The position numbers were made by a program, and so were the translations under genes. Under the pieces are notes generated by a model. That model saw nothing but the letters and a program-made list of their open reading frames with translations. It did not search any database and was not told the origin of the DNA. From CAZTZY01 sp964617765 (GTDB taxonomy: Bacteria > Pseudomonadota > Gammaproteobacteria > Pseudomonadales > DT-91), in contig CAZTZY010000037.1 of the NCBI GenBank assembly GCA_964617765.1, positions 1 to 27,179 of the forward strand: a stretch of 27,179 nt of DNA, in the 5' to 3' direction. How positions within the stretch are numbered: the first letter of the stretch is position 1; every line of letters begins with the position of its first letter. Shown piece after piece: positions 6,582 to 15,345 of this stretch.

Positions 6582-9293
6582 ATGGCAGTTGCTCCTATAG
6601 TGTTAGTTGACGGTTCCTCGTATTTATATCGTGCATTTCATGCTTTGCCGCCATTGAATAATTCCAAAGGCCAGCCTACAGGTGCTATAAAGGGCGTTAT
6701 CAATATGCTGCGTAGCCTGGTAAAGGCTTATCCCGATAGTTGTATTGCAGTAGTGTTTGATGCCAAGGGTAAAACGTTCCGTGATGAAATCTTTGCGGAA
6801 TATAAAGCGCATCGTCCACCGATGCCCGATGAATTACGCTTACAGGTAGAACCCATTCATAACATCATCAAGGCCATGGGTTTACCCTTCATTATGGTTG
6901 ATGGAGTTGAAGCCGATGATGTGATTGGCACCTATGCACGCCAGGCCAGTGCGCTGGAAATACCGGTGGTGATTTCAACCGGCGATAAGGATATGGCGCA
7001 ATTAGTGGATGAGCATGTCACGCTGGTGAATACGATGACAAACACCACGCTCACGCAACAAACGGTGCCCGATAAATTTGGCATTCCGCCAGAATTGATT
7101 ATCGATTTTCTGGCCTTGATGGGCGATTCCGTCGATAACATTCCTGGTGTGGCGGGCGTTGGAGAAAAAACAGCATTGGGTTTATTGCAGGGCATAGGCG
7201 GCCTCGATGCGATTTATGCCAACCTCGAAGCAGTGCGTAGTTTACCATTGCGAGGCGCCAAAAAATTACCGGAATTATTGTTGGCGGAAAAAGATAAGGC
7301 GTATCTTTCCTATGAGCTGGCGACGATCAAGTGTGATGTAGATTTGCCGGAATCGGTTGATCAGTTACGACAACAGCCTAAAAATAGCGAACTATTGAAT
7401 GCCCTATTTTTGGATCTGGAATTTAAATCCTGGCTGGTAGAGCTGGAGAAAAGTACCGTAGAGTTGCCAGCATCAATTCCTGCCAGCATAGATTACCAAA
7501 CCGTTTTCACCGAGGCGCATTTTCTGCAATGGCTGGAGCGTCTTAAAAAAGCAGAATTATTTTGTTTTGATACAGAGACCACCAGCCTGGATTATATGGA
7601 GGCCGAGATAGTTGGCGTATCCTTTGCCATTAAAGCCGGTGAGGCAGCTTATGTGCCGTTGCGACATGATTATCTGGGTGCGCCAGAACAGTTGGACCGT
7701 GAATGGGTGCTTAACCTGTTAAGACCCTTGCTTGAAGATGACGCTGTGAAAAAGGTGGGGCAAAATCTCAAGTACGATAGCCATATTTTATTGAATCACG
7801 ATATACATTTGCGCGGTATCTCCTTTGATACCATGTTAGAATCTTATATTATCAACTCTACCGCAACCCGTCACAACATGGATGATCTCAGTGAATATTA
7901 TTTGCAGCATAAAACCATCCATTTTGAAGATGTTGCCGGCAAAGGAAAAAAACAATTAACGTTTAACCAGATAGCCATCGAATTAGCGGCACCCTATGCC
8001 GCAGAAGATGCCGATATTACCTTGCGCCTGCATCAGTGTTTGTGGCCACAGTTGTCGGAAGTACAAAAAGCCAAAGACGTTTTTTCCTCGATTGAAATGC
8101 CGTTGATTCCTATCCTGATGAAGATGGAGCATCACGGCACATTAATCGATAGCCAGTTGTTGCGTGTGCAGAGCATGGAGCTCGAAAAACTTTCGCATGT
8201 TCTGGAAAAACAGGCTTATGATTTAGCCGGTGAACCTTTTAACCTGGCATCCCCGAAACAATTGCAGACAATCCTGTTTGAAAAGCTGAATATTCCCGTT
8301 GGCAAAAAAACACCGCAAGGACAACCGTCTACCGCTGAACCTGTGTTGCAGGAACTGGCACTGGATTACAAATTGCCGCGTGTGATTATGCAGTACCGCA
8401 CCATGAGCAAATTGAAATCGACTTATACCGATGCCTTGCCATTACAGATTTGTGCACGCACCGGCAGGATACATACTTCCTACCAGCAAGCCGTTGCTGC
8501 AACCGGACGTTTGTCATGTACAGACCCGAATTTACAAAATATACCCATTCGCACGGAAGAAGGGCGCCGGGTACGCAAAGCCTTTATTGCCCCTGCCGGT
8601 AAAAAAATCGTGGCGGCGGATTACAGCCAGATAGAGTTGCGCATCATGGCGCATTTATCCGGCGATAAAGGTTTGTTAAAAGCCTTTACCGATGATTCCG
8701 ATGTGCATAAAGCGACTGCCGCCGAAGTATTTGGTGTTGAGCTTTGTGAAGTAACACAGGAACAACGCCGCAGCGCCAAGGCCATTAACTTCGGCCTGAT
8801 CTATGGTATGTCGGCGTTTGGTTTGGCCAAGCAGTTAAAGATAGGTCGCCAGGAAGCGCAAGTGTATATCGAAAGGTATTTTGAGAAATATCCGGGCGTT
8901 AGACTGTATATGGACGCCACTCGCCAAAAAGCCGCAGAACAAGGTTTTATTGAAACGTTATTTGGCAGAAGGTTGTATCTGCCTGATATCAATGCCAAAA
9001 ATGGCTTGTTGCGACAAGCTGCTGAACGCACAGCTATCAATGCTCCCATGCAGGGCACGGCAGCCGATATTATCAAGCGTGCCATGATAGCAGTCGATGT
9101 CTGGTTGGCATCAACAGCAGTCGATGCGGTGATGATAATGCAGGTTCACGATGAACTGGTGTTTGAAGTTGCGGAAGCCGATTTAGGCATTGCCTGTAAA
9201 ACCATTCAGGAAAAAATGCAGTCTGCTGCAGATTTACAGGTGCCACTGATTGTGAACGTTGGGGTAGGCAATAACTGGGATGAAGCCCATTAA
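6582..9293 (+). CDS. polA: DNA polymerase I
   Basis: A full-length 903-residue DNA polymerase I (E. coli 928) for Okazaki-fragment processing and repair synthesis. Residues 1-290 are the 5' nuclease, with G-D-K-D-M and acidic metal sites. About 300-500 is the 3'-5' exonuclease with all three motifs: D330-T-E332, N-L-K-Y-D-S-H and Y-A-A-E-D-A-D. Proofreading is therefore expected to be active. About 530-903 is the polymerase with motif A D680-Y-S-Q-I-E-L-R, motif B (R-R-S-A-K-A-I-N-F-G-L-I-Y-G) and motif C H856-D857-E. An AGGA ribosome site precedes the ATG at 6582. It faces engB; this convergent pair beside cytochromes c5/c4 is a conserved neighbourhood in Pseudomonas. Confidence 0.98.
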   Translation: MAVAPIVLVDGSSYLYRAFHALPPLNNSKGQPTGAIKGVINMLRSLVKAYPDSCIAVVFDAKGKTFRDEIFAEYKAHRPPMPDELRLQVEPIHNIIKAMGLPFIMVDGVEADDVIGTYARQASALEIPVVISTGDKDMAQLVDEHVTLVNTMTNTTLTQQTVPDKFGIPPELIIDFLALMGDSVDNIPGVAGVGEKTALGLLQGIGGLDAIYANLEAVRSLPLRGAKKLPELLLAEKDKAYLSYELATIKCDVDLPESVDQLRQQPKNSELLNALFLDLEFKSWLVELEKSTVELPASIPASIDYQTVFTEAHFLQWLERLKKAELFCFDTETTSLDYMEAEIVGVSFAIKAGEAAYVPLRHDYLGAPEQLDREWVLNLLRPLLEDDAVKKVGQNLKYDSHILLNHDIHLRGISFDTMLESYIINSTATRHNMDDLSEYYLQHKTIHFEDVAGKGKKQLTFNQIAIELAAPYAAEDADITLRLHQCLWPQLSEVQKAKDVFSSIEMPLIPILMKMEHHGTLIDSQLLRVQSMELEKLSHVLEKQAYDLAGEPFNLASPKQLQTILFEKLNIPVGKKTPQGQPSTAEPVLQELALDYKLPRVIMQYRTMSKLKSTYTDALPLQICARTGRIHTSYQQAVAATGRLSCTDPNLQNIPIRTEEGRRVRKAFIAPAGKKIVAADYSQIELRIMAHLSGDKGLLKAFTDDSDVHKATAAEVFGVELCEVTQEQRRSAKAINFGLIYGMSAFGLAKQLKIGRQEAQVYIERYFEKYPGVRLYMDATRQKAAEQGFIETLFGRRLYLPDINAKNGLLRQAAERTAINAPMQGTAADIIKRAMIAVDVWLASTAVDAVMIMQVHDELVFEVAEADLGIACKTIQEKMQSAADLQVPLIVNVGVGNNWDEAH

Positions 9294-9391
9294 TTAAAAA
9301 GCCGACAAGTGGGCTGAACTTTCTCTGCGGGTAGACGTCTTATTAAATAGAGAGTTTACTGGAATATGTTTTTAATAGGTTCATGTTCCTT

Positions 9392-9407
9392 GTGCTGAGG
9401 ACAGCAC
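9392..9407. terminator. Short hairpin between convergent polA and engB
   Basis: A perfect 6-bp inverted repeat, GTGCTG-AGGA-CAGCAC, sits two bases beyond the engB stop and 98 bases after the polA stop. It has no real T-run on either strand, so it would be a weak bidirectional terminator or an mRNA 3'-end stabiliser. Confidence 0.3.
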
Positions 9408-9409
9408 AT

Positions 9410-10060
9410 TTATGCTGGTGATGTTGTTTCCCCTTCGTCATCGGCCTTTTTTTGTGCGCTGTCGTCGGTTTCATACCAGCGATTCAATACTACCTCTAAT
9501 TCCTTGATCCCGCGTTTTTCCAGTGCTGAAAACGGCTGGGCGCTGACATTGTCCCCGTATTCCACCAACATCTTTTTGATCAGGAAAACCTGGTTGCGTG
9601 CAGCATTGGGTTTTAACTTGTCGGCCTTGGTGAGCAATATATGGATCGGTAATTCGCTGGCATTGGCCCATTTGATAACCATCTGGTCGTATTCCTGCAA
9701 GGGCTGGCGAATATCCATCAATAACACCAGACCCCGCAAGCAATCGCGTTTTTGCAGGTATTCATTTAAATGCTTTTGCCATTTAACCTTCATCGTTTCG
9801 GAGACTTTGGCATAACCATAACCCGGTAAATCAACCAGGCGGCGCGCATCATCCAGCCTGAAAAAATTGATTAATTGCGTTCGCCCAGGGGTTTTACTGG
9901 TTCTGGCTAAACCCTTATGATCAGTCAGGGCGTTGATGGCAGAAGATTTTCCGGCGTTTGAACGACCGGCAAAAGCCACTTCAAACCCGATATCTGCAGG
10001 GCATTGGGCGACGGTTTCAGCGCTGATAAGGAACTGTGCCTGGCGAAAGTTTATGGGCAT
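9410..10060 (-). CDS. engB: Ribosome biogenesis GTPase EngB (YihA/YsxC)
   Basis: An essential-type small GTPase (216 residues) that assists assembly of the 50S subunit. The G motifs are complete: G1 G32-R-S-N-A-G-K-S39, G2 region around T-S-K-T-P-G-R-T-Q (54-62), G3 D77-L-P-G80, G4 T-K-A-D-K and G5 S-A-L-E-K-R-G. T-P-G-R-T-Q and the Y-G-Y-A-K that follows G3 are typical of this family. The C-terminus ends in an acidic low-complexity tail. It is convergent with polA and divergent from the cytochrome c5 gene across 131 bp. Confidence 0.96.
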   Translation of the reverse strand: MPINFRQAQFLISAETVAQCPADIGFEVAFAGRSNAGKSSAINALTDHKGLARTSKTPGRTQLINFFRLDDARRLVDLPGYGYAKVSETMKVKWQKHLNEYLQKRDCLRGLVLLMDIRQPLQEYDQMVIKWANASELPIHILLTKADKLKPNAARNQVFLIKKMLVEYGDNVSAQPFSALEKRGIKELEVVLNRWYETDDSAQKKADDEGETTSPA

Positions 10061-10106
10061 GAATGCAGAAATCCGGTTTTGGCGTTTTCCCTATAGAAAT
10101 TGTTTC

Positions 10107-10139
10107 TATATAATGGGGCGCAAAATTATATAACGGGGC
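10107..10139 (+). repeat. Pair of direct repeats TATATAAYGGGGC upstream of cytochrome c5
   Basis: Two near-identical 13-bp units, TATATAATGGGGC (10107-10119) and TATATAACGGGGC (10127-10139), are spaced exactly 20 bp apart, start to start. The first contains TATAAT at 10109-10114, a possible -10 element for the cytochrome operon. The repeat could be a tandem operator or two overlapping promoters. Confidence 0.45.
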
Positions 10140-10191
10140 CAGTATAACAGGCCATGTTTCTGTGGCGTGTACTTAAACTTAAGGTGAGTCC

Positions 10192-10491
10192 ATGAAAAAA
10201 CTAGTAATAGCATTATCGACAACCGTTATGTTGTTCAGTGTTTCAGTTGAGGCACGTGACGCGCAAGAGTTATACAATAAGTCCTGCATCGCTTGTCACG
10301 CTTCTGGTGCAGCCGGCGCTCCAAAAACCGGTGATGCTGCAGCCTGGGCTCCACGTTTGGCTAAAGGTATGGATAAATTAGTGGCTAATGCAAAAACGGG
10401 TATTAATGCGATGCCACCTAAAGGCATGTGTATGGATTGCACCGATGCCGAGTTCAAGGCATTGATTCAATATATGACGGCAAAAAAATAA
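10192..10491 (+). CDS. Cytochrome c5 family monohaem protein
   Basis: A 99-residue periplasmic cytochrome. The signal peptide covers residues 1 to about 21 (M-K-K...S-V-E-A). The haem-binding motif is C32-I-A-C-H36. M-P-P-K-G-M-C-M-D-C (74-83) contains the likely axial Met and the two extra Cys (C80, C83) that form the disulfide typical of c5-type cytochromes. It carries electrons in respiratory chains and often works beside cytochrome c4. A strong AAGGTGA ribosome site precedes the ATG. The c4 gene begins 18 bp after its stop, so the two form an operon. Confidence 0.92.
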   Translation: MKKLVIALSTTVMLFSVSVEARDAQELYNKSCIACHASGAAGAPKTGDAAAWAPRLAKGMDKLVANAKTGINAMPPKGMCMDCTDAEFKALIQYMTAKK

Positions 10492-10509
10492 GTTAAAGAG
10501 AGCAATAAA

Positions 10510-11148
10510 ATGAAAAAGTTGATGATAAGTGTACTTTTGATGGCCGCAGCTGGCAGTGTATTGGCAGAAGGTGATGCTAAAGCAGGTGAGGGGAAAGTGG
10601 CAGTTTGCGCGGCGTGTCATGGTGCAGACGGCAATAGCGCGGCGCCGACATTTCCTAAATTGGCCGGCCAGCACCCTAATTACATCACTAAACAGTTAAA
10701 TGATATGAAAGTCGATGTGGCCAAGGGCGGCCGTATGGTGGTTGAAATGGCAGCTATAGTTCCCAGCTTAACAGATCAGGATATTGCTGATATTGCCGCT
10801 TATTATGGTGCACAAAAAATTCAGGGCGGCGCTGCCAATCCTGATTTGGTAGCAAAAGGCGAGAGCGTATTCCGTGGCGGCAACAAAGCTAAAGGTATGG
10901 CTGCATGTACCGGATGCCACAGCCCTGATGGCACAGGTAATAACGGTGCAAAATATCCCGCATTGGCTGGCCAACATGCCGATTACATTGAAAAACAGTT
11001 AAAGGCATTCCGCCTGGGTGCTGAAGAACCTGCAGCGCAAGGTGCGCGTTTGAATGATGGTGATGCACGTATTATGCGTGATGTTGCGTCTCGGATGAGT
11101 GATCTTGAAATCAGGGCAGTAGCCAGTTTTATATCGGGTTTACATTAA
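10510..11148 (+). CDS. cc4: Dihaem cytochrome c4
   Basis: A 212-residue periplasmic dihaem cytochrome made of two similar domains. The signal peptide ends near A19 (V-L-A/E-G-D). The haem motifs are C33-A-A-C-H37 and C133-T-G-C-H137. Each is followed by the same pattern: D-G, then P-x-L-A-G-Q-H-x-x-Y-I-x-K-Q-L (about 49-63 and 150-164). Cytochrome c4 passes electrons from the bc1 complex to terminal oxidases such as cbb3, and may be membrane-attached. It is the second gene of the c5-c4 operon and is followed by a strong terminator. Confidence 0.95.
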   Translation: MKKLMISVLLMAAAGSVLAEGDAKAGEGKVAVCAACHGADGNSAAPTFPKLAGQHPNYITKQLNDMKVDVAKGGRMVVEMAAIVPSLTDQDIADIAAYYGAQKIQGGAANPDLVAKGESVFRGGNKAKGMAACTGCHSPDGTGNNGAKYPALAGQHADYIEKQLKAFRLGAEEPAAQGARLNDGDARIMRDVASRMSDLEIRAVASFISGLH

Positions 11149-11161
11149 TCCGTCAGGGAAT

Positions 11162-11189
11162 AAAAAAGCGACCTTGAGTCGCTTTTTTT
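11162..11189 (+). terminator. Rho-independent terminator after cytochrome c4
   Basis: A-run, stem GCGAC (11168-11172), loop CTTGA, stem GTCGC (11178-11182), then seven Ts. Because an A-run precedes the stem it can also terminate minus-strand transcription from the small gene at 11234-11485. Confidence 0.85.
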
Positions 11190-11233
11190 ATGGGTAAAAT
11201 TTGGCAAATACCTGAATTAACAGGTGAAAACAC

Positions 11234-11485
11234 TTAATCAATACGGTTATTGATTTGCTCTAGCAAAATTCGACGGCTTTGAATCATTTCTTTATAGGTT
11301 TGCATCATTGAAAAATCAACATGCGAACCGGCTTCCAGAGCTTGTTTTTGTTTATCCAGCTCCAACATTTCCCTGATAAGATGTTGCTTTAACTCATTGG
11401 GATTGTGCAGTTTTGTACTATCAATAGAATTCAGTTTTTTCTTGATGCGAAAAGCGGGTTCTAATCGGGAAGGGGTGCGTAACAT
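11234..11485 (-). CDS. Small uncharacterised helical protein
   Basis: I do not recognise this 83-residue protein. It is soluble, has no signal peptide, and is rich in Lys, Glu, Gln and Leu. Residues about 29-80 look like two helices (L-K-Q-H-L-I-R-E-M-L-E-L-D-K-Q-K-Q-A-L and Y-K-E-M-I-Q-S-R-R-I-L-L-E-Q-I), possibly a helical hairpin. A near-perfect AGGAGA ribosome site at the right distance from the ATG makes it a convincing gene. It runs toward the c4 terminator and diverges from yrfG. Its last residues, I-L-L-E-Q-I, share an identical 17-bp coding sequence with the end of the DUF2390 gene at 18574. Confidence 0.7.
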   Translation of the reverse strand: MLRTPSRLEPAFRIKKKLNSIDSTKLHNPNELKQHLIREMLELDKQKQALEAGSHVDFSMMQTYKEMIQSRRILLEQINNRID

Positions 11486-11673
11486 AACAATCTCCTTTTG
11501 GGTTTTCAGCGTACTTGGCTAAGTTATGGTAAAGCATAAGCGTGAAAACAGTTCATACTGATGGGCTATATTGATTGTCGCTTTTTAGAACCTTACGCAC
11601 TAAGACTAATTAAAGTCATCAATTACCCATAGAATTTATACATACAGAATTACCATTAATGAAGAAATAACCG

Positions 11674-12330
11674 ATGTTAAATTGGCATGAAATAAATACA
11701 GTGCTGCTGGATATGGATGGCACTCTCCTGGACCTGCATTTCGATAACTATTTTTGGCTGGAATATGTGCCACAAATATACAGTGCGACTTTTGATGTTG
11801 ATCCTGAGGAAGCCACAAGGTATCTGCATGAGCGGTTTGAAAGAGAACAGGGCACTATGGCCTGGTATTGCCTTGATTATTGGTCCGAGGAACTGGATCT
11901 GGACATTGTCGGCCTGAAACGTGATATAGAGATGAAAATTGCCGTTCGCCCGTTTGTAGAGGAGTTTTTAGCCGCGTTAAAAAAACAGGGAAAGCGCATT
12001 ATTCTGGTCACCAATGCCCATCGAGACAGCCTGAATTTAAAAATGGAGCGTACCCGGTTACAACATTATTTTGATGCCATGGTGAGTAGCCATGATTATG
12101 GTGCCCCCAAAGAACAGGAGACCCTTTGGCAATCCCTGCATGCAGATTTTCATTTTGACCTTGCCACCTCACTGTTGATAGATGATACAGAATCCGTACT
12201 GGCTTCAGCTGAAAATTTTGGCATCAAGCATTTATTGACCATCAAACAGCCAGACTCACAAAAACCTCCGCGTACCTCGTTGCGATATCCGGCCATTGCC
12301 CATTTTGATGAAATAATGCCCAATGACTGA
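11674..12330 (+). CDS. yrfG: HAD-family GMP/IMP nucleotidase YrfG
   Basis: A 218-residue cytoplasmic HAD phosphatase. Motif I is D13-M-D15-G-T, with D13 the nucleophile; motif II has T113 (V-T-N-A-H); the motif III Lys is K146 (A-P-K-E); motif IV is I-D170-D171-T-E. The stretch after motif I (L-L-D-L-x-F-D-N-Y-F-W) and W-Y-C-L-D-Y-W-S-E (64-72) match E. coli YrfG, described as a purine nucleotidase acting on GMP and IMP. Its stop overlaps the hslR start by 8 bp. The gene order yrfG-hslR-hslO-pckA is the same as in E. coli, which supports the name. Confidence 0.92.
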   Translation: MLNWHEINTVLLDMDGTLLDLHFDNYFWLEYVPQIYSATFDVDPEEATRYLHERFEREQGTMAWYCLDYWSEELDLDIVGLKRDIEMKIAVRPFVEEFLAALKKQGKRIILVTNAHRDSLNLKMERTRLQHYFDAMVSSHDYGAPKEQETLWQSLHADFHFDLATSLLIDDTESVLASAENFGIKHLLTIKQPDSQKPPRTSLRYPAIAHFDEIMPND

Positions 12331-12724
12331 CACCGAAAAAAACAAGATACGCCTGGACAAGTGGTTGTGGGCCGCACGTTTTTATAAAACCCGTAATCTG
12401 GCTAAACAGGCAATTGAAGGCGGCAAGGTTTATTATAATGGTCATCGGGTGAAAGTGAGTAAAGAGGTAGAGCTCAATGCAGAAATTTGTGTGCGCCTGG
12501 GTTGGGATGAAAAAACCGTGGTTGTGCAAGGCTTATCAGATCAGCGCCGGGGTGCCCCAGAGGCCCAACAACTGTATACGGAGACATCGGCCAGTATAAA
12601 GCTGCGTGAGCAGCAGGTAGAAATACGTAAACAAACCCAGCAACATTTAATTGCTCCACCAAACCGCCCCAATAAAAAGGAACGGCGGCAAATCCACCAA
12701 TTTATTGATAAAAACCTGGAGTAA
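12323..12724 (+). CDS. hslR: Ribosome-associated heat shock protein Hsp15 (S4 domain)
   Basis: A 133-residue RNA-binding protein. The N-terminal S4 domain (about residues 8-70) begins I-R-L-D-K-W-L-W-A-A-R-F-Y-K-T-R and contains G-G-K-V-Y-Y-N-G. The C-terminal tail is basic and charged, ending in K-K-E-R-R-Q-I-H-Q-F. Hsp15 binds free 50S subunits that carry a stalled nascent chain with tRNA and helps recycle them. It overlaps yrfG and sits two bases before the hslO start, so it lies inside a tight operon. Confidence 0.94.
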   Translation: MTDTEKNKIRLDKWLWAARFYKTRNLAKQAIEGGKVYYNGHRVKVSKEVELNAEICVRLGWDEKTVVVQGLSDQRRGAPEAQQLYTETSASIKLREQQVEIRKQTQQHLIAPPNRPNKKERRQIHQFIDKNLE

Positions 12725-12726
12725 GC

Positions 12727-13596
12727 GTGGCTAAAGATTCTCTGCAACGGTTTATTTTTGAAAATGCCGATGTACGCGGGGCAGTGGTTTCGCTTAATCA
12801 CAGTTTTTTGGAGATGATCGACAATCAGGATTATGACGCAAAGAAAACAGTATTGTTGGCAGAGTTTGCGGCCGCAACGGCATTGCTTACAGGGCATTTA
12901 AAAATCGAAGGAGTGCTGTCACTTCAGGCTCGTGGCAGTACCAATATTGATCTGGTGATGGCTGAGTGTAACGATCTGCTCGAGTATCGCGGCATTGTGC
13001 GTGGTGAAAACGCCCTTGGCGCATTAGACTTCGAGCAGATTTTTGAAGGAGGAACATTAGCGATCACCATGATGCCGAAAAAAGGGAATACCTATCAGGG
13101 AATCGTGCCCTTACAAGGATCAGATCTGGCGACTTGTCTGGTCGATTATTTTAACCAGTCAGAGCAATTGCCCACCTGGTTTCGTTTTTCAGTCTCGGAA
13201 ATGGGTGTAACCGGCATGATGTTACAGGCGATGCCAGCACAAATTTGTCTTGATGAAGAAGAGTCAGCAGAAAACTGGAATCGTTTTGTGCATCTGGCAT
13301 CCACACTTTCCAGCCATGAAATGGATAATCTTTCCCATGAAGAAATCCTGTACCGGCTTTTTCATGAAGAAAGGGTCAGGTTATTTGCCGCGGAACCTTT
13401 ACGTTACCAATGCACCTGTTCTGAAGTTCGCATGGAGAGGGGTTTGTTAACATTGGGTGAGCACGAATTACGGCAACTCATTGAAGAACAAGACGAAATT
13501 AAAACCCAGTGTCATTTTTGCCTGAAAGAATACCAGTTCTCCAAATCCGATATTTTGAGTTTGATTCACGGTGCCGGATCACAAAACTACCACTGA
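12727..13596 (+). CDS. hslO: Redox-regulated chaperone Hsp33
   Basis: A 289-residue cytoplasmic holdase activated by oxidation. The C-terminal zinc switch is intact: C229-x-C231 and C262-x2-C265, with 30 residues between, within the family CXC-X27-32-CXXC rule. The N-terminal domain shows typical stretches (D-S-L-Q-R-F-I-F-E, G-x-L-S-L-Q-A-R-G). Translation starts at GTG, with GGAG eight bases upstream inside the end of hslR. Oxidation releases zinc, forms two disulfides and unfolds the linker, which exposes client-binding surface. Confidence 0.96.
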   Translation: MAKDSLQRFIFENADVRGAVVSLNHSFLEMIDNQDYDAKKTVLLAEFAAATALLTGHLKIEGVLSLQARGSTNIDLVMAECNDLLEYRGIVRGENALGALDFEQIFEGGTLAITMMPKKGNTYQGIVPLQGSDLATCLVDYFNQSEQLPTWFRFSVSEMGVTGMMLQAMPAQICLDEEESAENWNRFVHLASTLSSHEMDNLSHEEILYRLFHEERVRLFAAEPLRYQCTCSEVRMERGLLTLGEHELRQLIEEQDEIKTQCHFCLKEYQFSKSDILSLIHGAGSQNYH

Positions 13597-13609
13597 AGGC
13601 TAAAAAAAC

Positions 13610-13680
13610 AAAAAAACGGGATTTAAAAATTAAAACTCCGATAAATTTTGGTACTTTTCTTCCACAAAACCCGTTTTTTT
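13610..13680. other. 11-bp inverted repeat with wide loop between hslO and pckA
   Basis: AAAAAAACGGG (13610-13620) and CCCGTTTTTTT (13670-13680) are perfect inverted copies separated by 49 bases. Read on the plus strand the right arm ends in a T-run, so the structure could terminate the yrfG-hslR-hslO transcript despite its long loop. Confidence 0.4.
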
Positions 13681-13683
13681 TGC

Positions 13684-13689
13684 GATAAT
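13684..13689 (+). promoter_or_regulatory. Possible extended -10 element for pckA
   Basis: TGCGATAAT (the hexamer GATAAT at 13684-13689 preceded by TG) lies 73 bases before the pckA ATG, directly after the inverted repeat. The -35 is poor (TTCCAC at 13660, 18-base spacing), consistent with an extended -10 promoter. Confidence 0.35.
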
Positions 13690-13761
13690 GCAGCCCCGCT
13701 GTTTTGAATAGGCGGAAAAATAACCGCATACATTGGTGAATCAGAATCCTAGGAATCGAAA

Positions 13762-15309
13762 ATGACCGCTGAAAGACAAGTGTTTGAAGATTTATCCCCG
13801 GCCCAGCTTGTAGAGCATGCATTGCAATCAAGAGAGGGGCGTTTAGCTGACACTGGGGCGCTCGTTGTGACCACAGGAAAACGTACCGGCCGTTCACCCG
13901 CCGACCGTTTTATTGTTAAAGAGCCAAGCACAGCTGAAGGCATTGACTGGGGTTCAGTGAATCGCCCATTTGAATCAGCAAAATTTGATGCTTTATGGGA
14001 AAGGGTAGAAGCCTACCTGGAGCAAAAAGATGCTTATGTACAGCATCTGCACGTTGGTGCACACGATGAGCATTACATTCCTGTTGCGGTAAATACCGAA
14101 ACAGCCTGGCAAAGCCTGTTTGGCCGCAATATGTTTGTGCGCCCGTTTAAATTTAATCCAAAAAGCAAAGAAGAATGGCGCATCCTGAATGTCCCTTCAT
14201 TTGTTTGTGTGCCTGAACGTGATGGTACCAACAGTGATGGCACCGTCATCATCAACTTTGCCAAGCGTAAAGTGTTGTTGGCCGGTATGCGTTATGCCGG
14301 TGAAATGAAAAAAGCGATGTTCTCTGTACAGAACTTCCTGTTGCCAGAGAAAGATGTATTGCCGATGCACTGCTCTGCTAACGTTGGCGCGCATGGTGAT
14401 ACCGCATTATTTTTCGGTTTGTCAGGTACTGGCAAAACCACATTGTCCGCTGATCCAGAGCGTTATTTGATCGGCGATGATGAACACGGCTGGGCTAAAG
14501 GATCGGTGTTTAATATAGAAGGCGGCTGTTATGCCAAAACCATCAACCTGAGCCAGAAAAATGAACCGGTTATCTGGGATGCCATCCGTTTTGGATCTAT
14601 CGTTGAAAACGTAGTGATCAATGAAGAGCGCCATGCTGATTATGATGATACCTCGTTGACAGAAAATGGTCGCTGCTGCTATCCGTTAGAGCATGTTGAA
14701 AAACGCGTACCGGAAAATTGTGCTGGCGAGCCAAAGATCGTTATCTTTTTAACGTGTGACGTAACGGGTGTATTGCCACCAGTGTCTGTACTATCCAAAG
14801 AAGCCGCGGCGTTCCACTTTTTGAGTGGTTATACAGCGCGTGTAGGTTCTACAGAGTTAGGTTCAGAAGCCGGGATTAACCCGACTTTTTCAACCTGCTT
14901 CGGCGCGCCTTTTATGCCAAGGCCTGCCAATGAATATGCGGACCTGTTAATGAAGCGTGTTGAGGATTTTGGTAGTCAGGTGTATCTGGTGAATACTGGC
15001 TGGACTGGGGGTTCTGGTGCACCAGGTGGCGCTGGCTCACGTTTCCCGATTCCGGTAACACGCGCAGTGGTTGCAGCTATCCAGAGTGGCGCATTATTAA
15101 ATGCAGAAACCGAGCATCTGGAAATATTGAACCTGAATGTGCCTAAAGTGATTCCAGGTGTTGATCACAAATATGTTAATCCGCGTCAATCATGGGCAGA
15201 TAAAGCCGCTTATGATGAACAAGCGAAAAAACTGGCCAAGTTATTCCAGGAAAATATTCGCAAGTTTGATGTTTCGGATGCTATCGTTAAAGCTGGACCA
15301 AACGCCTGA
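13762..15309 (+). CDS. pckA: Phosphoenolpyruvate carboxykinase (ATP)
   Basis: A 515-residue enzyme that converts oxaloacetate and ATP to PEP, CO2 and ADP, the entry step of gluconeogenesis. Diagnostic motifs: R-T-G-R-S-P-A-D-R-F near the N-terminus (oxaloacetate-binding Arg), the P-loop G219-L-S-G-T-G-K225-T-T, the metal-binding L-I-G-D-D-E-H-G-W, N-I-E-G-G-C-Y-A-K-T, and G-W-T-G-G. The GTP-dependent enzyme lacks this P-loop form, so the ATP type is clear. An AGGAA ribosome site precedes the ATG. The gene stands downstream of hslO as in E. coli but appears to have its own promoter and a strong terminator. Confidence 0.97.
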   Translation: MTAERQVFEDLSPAQLVEHALQSREGRLADTGALVVTTGKRTGRSPADRFIVKEPSTAEGIDWGSVNRPFESAKFDALWERVEAYLEQKDAYVQHLHVGAHDEHYIPVAVNTETAWQSLFGRNMFVRPFKFNPKSKEEWRILNVPSFVCVPERDGTNSDGTVIINFAKRKVLLAGMRYAGEMKKAMFSVQNFLLPEKDVLPMHCSANVGAHGDTALFFGLSGTGKTTLSADPERYLIGDDEHGWAKGSVFNIEGGCYAKTINLSQKNEPVIWDAIRFGSIVENVVINEERHADYDDTSLTENGRCCYPLEHVEKRVPENCAGEPKIVIFLTCDVTGVLPPVSVLSKEAAAFHFLSGYTARVGSTELGSEAGINPTFSTCFGAPFMPRPANEYADLLMKRVEDFGSQVYLVNTGWTGGSGAPGGAGSRFPIPVTRAVVAAIQSGALLNAETEHLEILNLNVPKVIPGVDHKYVNPRQSWADKAAYDEQAKKLAKLFQENIRKFDVSDAIVKAGPNA

Positions 15310-15345
15310 CAGCAGTTTGAAAGATAGCGTCAATGTGATTAATGG

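Noticed and set aside
9294..9409. A Spot 42 / ErsA-like sRNA gene between polA and engB, where such sRNAs lie in E. coli and Pseudomonas
   Set aside because: The interval is only 116 bp, shows no strong promoter, and has no GC-rich hairpin with a T-run on the plus strand. Position alone is not enough.
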